Below, piece after piece: positions 39,866 through 39,959 of a stretch of 39,959 bases of DNA (position 1 is its first letter; every line of letters starts with the position of its first letter). Both the position numbers and the translations under genes were made by a program. The DNA is taken from positions 1-39,959 of the forward strand of contig CAJUQS010000180.1 in assembly GCA_910588365.1 (NCBI GenBank). Direction: 5' to 3'. The DNA is from an uncultured Oscillospiraceae bacterium. Lineage in GTDB: Bacteria; Bacillota; Clostridia; Oscillospirales; Oscillospiraceae. The notes below the pieces were generated by a model that made no database searches, was not told the origin of the DNA, and worked only from the letters and a program-made list of their open reading frames with translations.

Positions 39866-39894
39866 TTGACAATCTCTATATCTTGTGGTATGCT
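39849..39894 (+). promoter_or_regulatory. consensus promoter with overlapping inverted repeat
   Basis: TTGACA (39866-39871), 17 bp, TATGCT (39889-39894). The -35 lies between the arms of a near-perfect inverted repeat GATATAGAAGATT (39849-39861) / AATCTCTATATC (39870-39881, with one base missing), a likely operator. It would drive a plus-strand transcript that leaves the window. Confidence 0.7.
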
Positions 39895-39959
39895 ATCCGT
39901 GTAATTGATTTTTGTGCGCCTCCCCTCGGGGATAGCTGGGCTTTGCCCGGTGATCGGAG

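Larger units (their letters stand above)
33956..39959. mobile_element. integrative element with serine recombinase triplet (left end; right end outside window)
   Basis: From the spoIVB junction to the window edge, base composition and codon use shift to markedly A/T-richer than the host part. The segment holds three tandem large serine recombinases, a small DUF6870-like gene and a conserved non-coding-looking region. Triplets of serine recombinases are known from some streptococcal ICEs (Tn1806-type, from memory), so this may be an ICE, a mobilizable element or a skin-like intervening element. No conjugation genes are inside the window. Confidence 0.85.

Noticed and set aside
39612..39872. 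Minus-strand 86-codon frame near the right edge
   Set aside because: No ribosome-binding site, no recognisable domain, and it overlaps a clear plus-strand promoter and inverted repeat; it may be a conserved non-coding region of the element.
1..39959. CRISPR arrays, tRNA and rRNA genes
   Set aside because: No regularly spaced direct repeats, no tRNA-like TTCGANTC arm in a cloverleaf context and no rRNA signature were seen; the repeats present are dispersed and palindromic.

Overview
The window looks like a chromosomal segment of a GC-rich, gut-type, spore-forming Clostridia relative, most likely Oscillospiraceae (Flavonifractor/Pseudoflavonifractor-like). I infer this from the V-type ATPase operon, a canonical Spo0A, an EFR1-type ferredoxin/flavodoxin protein, a DUF2200-DUF1801 protein and clostridial large serine recombinases. 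The taxonomic call rests on gene content and style only; no rRNA or tRNA gene was seen.

Layout. (1) 1-4.5 kb, plus strand: a possible 40-aa protein, a sugar-nucleotidyltransferase, an EFR1 flavodoxin/ferredoxin protein, a VTT/DedA-type membrane protein, a zinc-ribbon membrane protein and a polysaccharide-deacetylase lipoprotein. (2) 4.6-13.8 kb, minus strand: a complete V-type ATPase operon in transcription order G/H-I-K-E-C-F-A-B-D. The K subunit carries the residues used for Na+ binding in the Enterococcus enzyme. A 460-bp repeat-filled gap separates F from A. (3) 14.1-27.9 kb, minus strand: a DUF4015 glycosidase-like protein, an M3 peptidase with a coupled LysR regulator, PepD, AsnA, DegV, an unknown membrane-anchored protein, WecB, a TagO/WecA-like transferase, TrpS, a TSCPD protein and Spo0A. 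(4) A plus-strand DUF2200-DUF1801 protein at 28.4-29.1 kb. (5) 29.2-33.65 kb, minus strand: an apparent five-gene operon with a LytTR response regulator, an AgrC-like histidine kinase and three tandem paralogues that share a near-invariant N-terminal leader but have divergent bodies. (6) From about 33,956 to the right edge: an AT-richer mobile element with three tandem large serine recombinases and a small DUF6870-like gene.

Two things stand out. The left end of the mobile element lies inside the spoIVB sporulation protease gene, exactly at the codons for the catalytic SGSP motif, so only the last ~40 codons of spoIVB remain on this side. Between that gene and spo0A sits the kinase/regulator/three-paralogue operon, which I read as an uncharacterised signalling system. 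Its regulator leader carries two 9-bp direct repeats spaced 12 bp apart, the geometry of LytTR-family binding sites.

The intergenic regions also hold dispersed repeat families whose hairpin stems keep pairing through compensatory changes between copies, plus a nested 93-bp palindrome upstream of asnA. These are structured elements that the genes do not explain.
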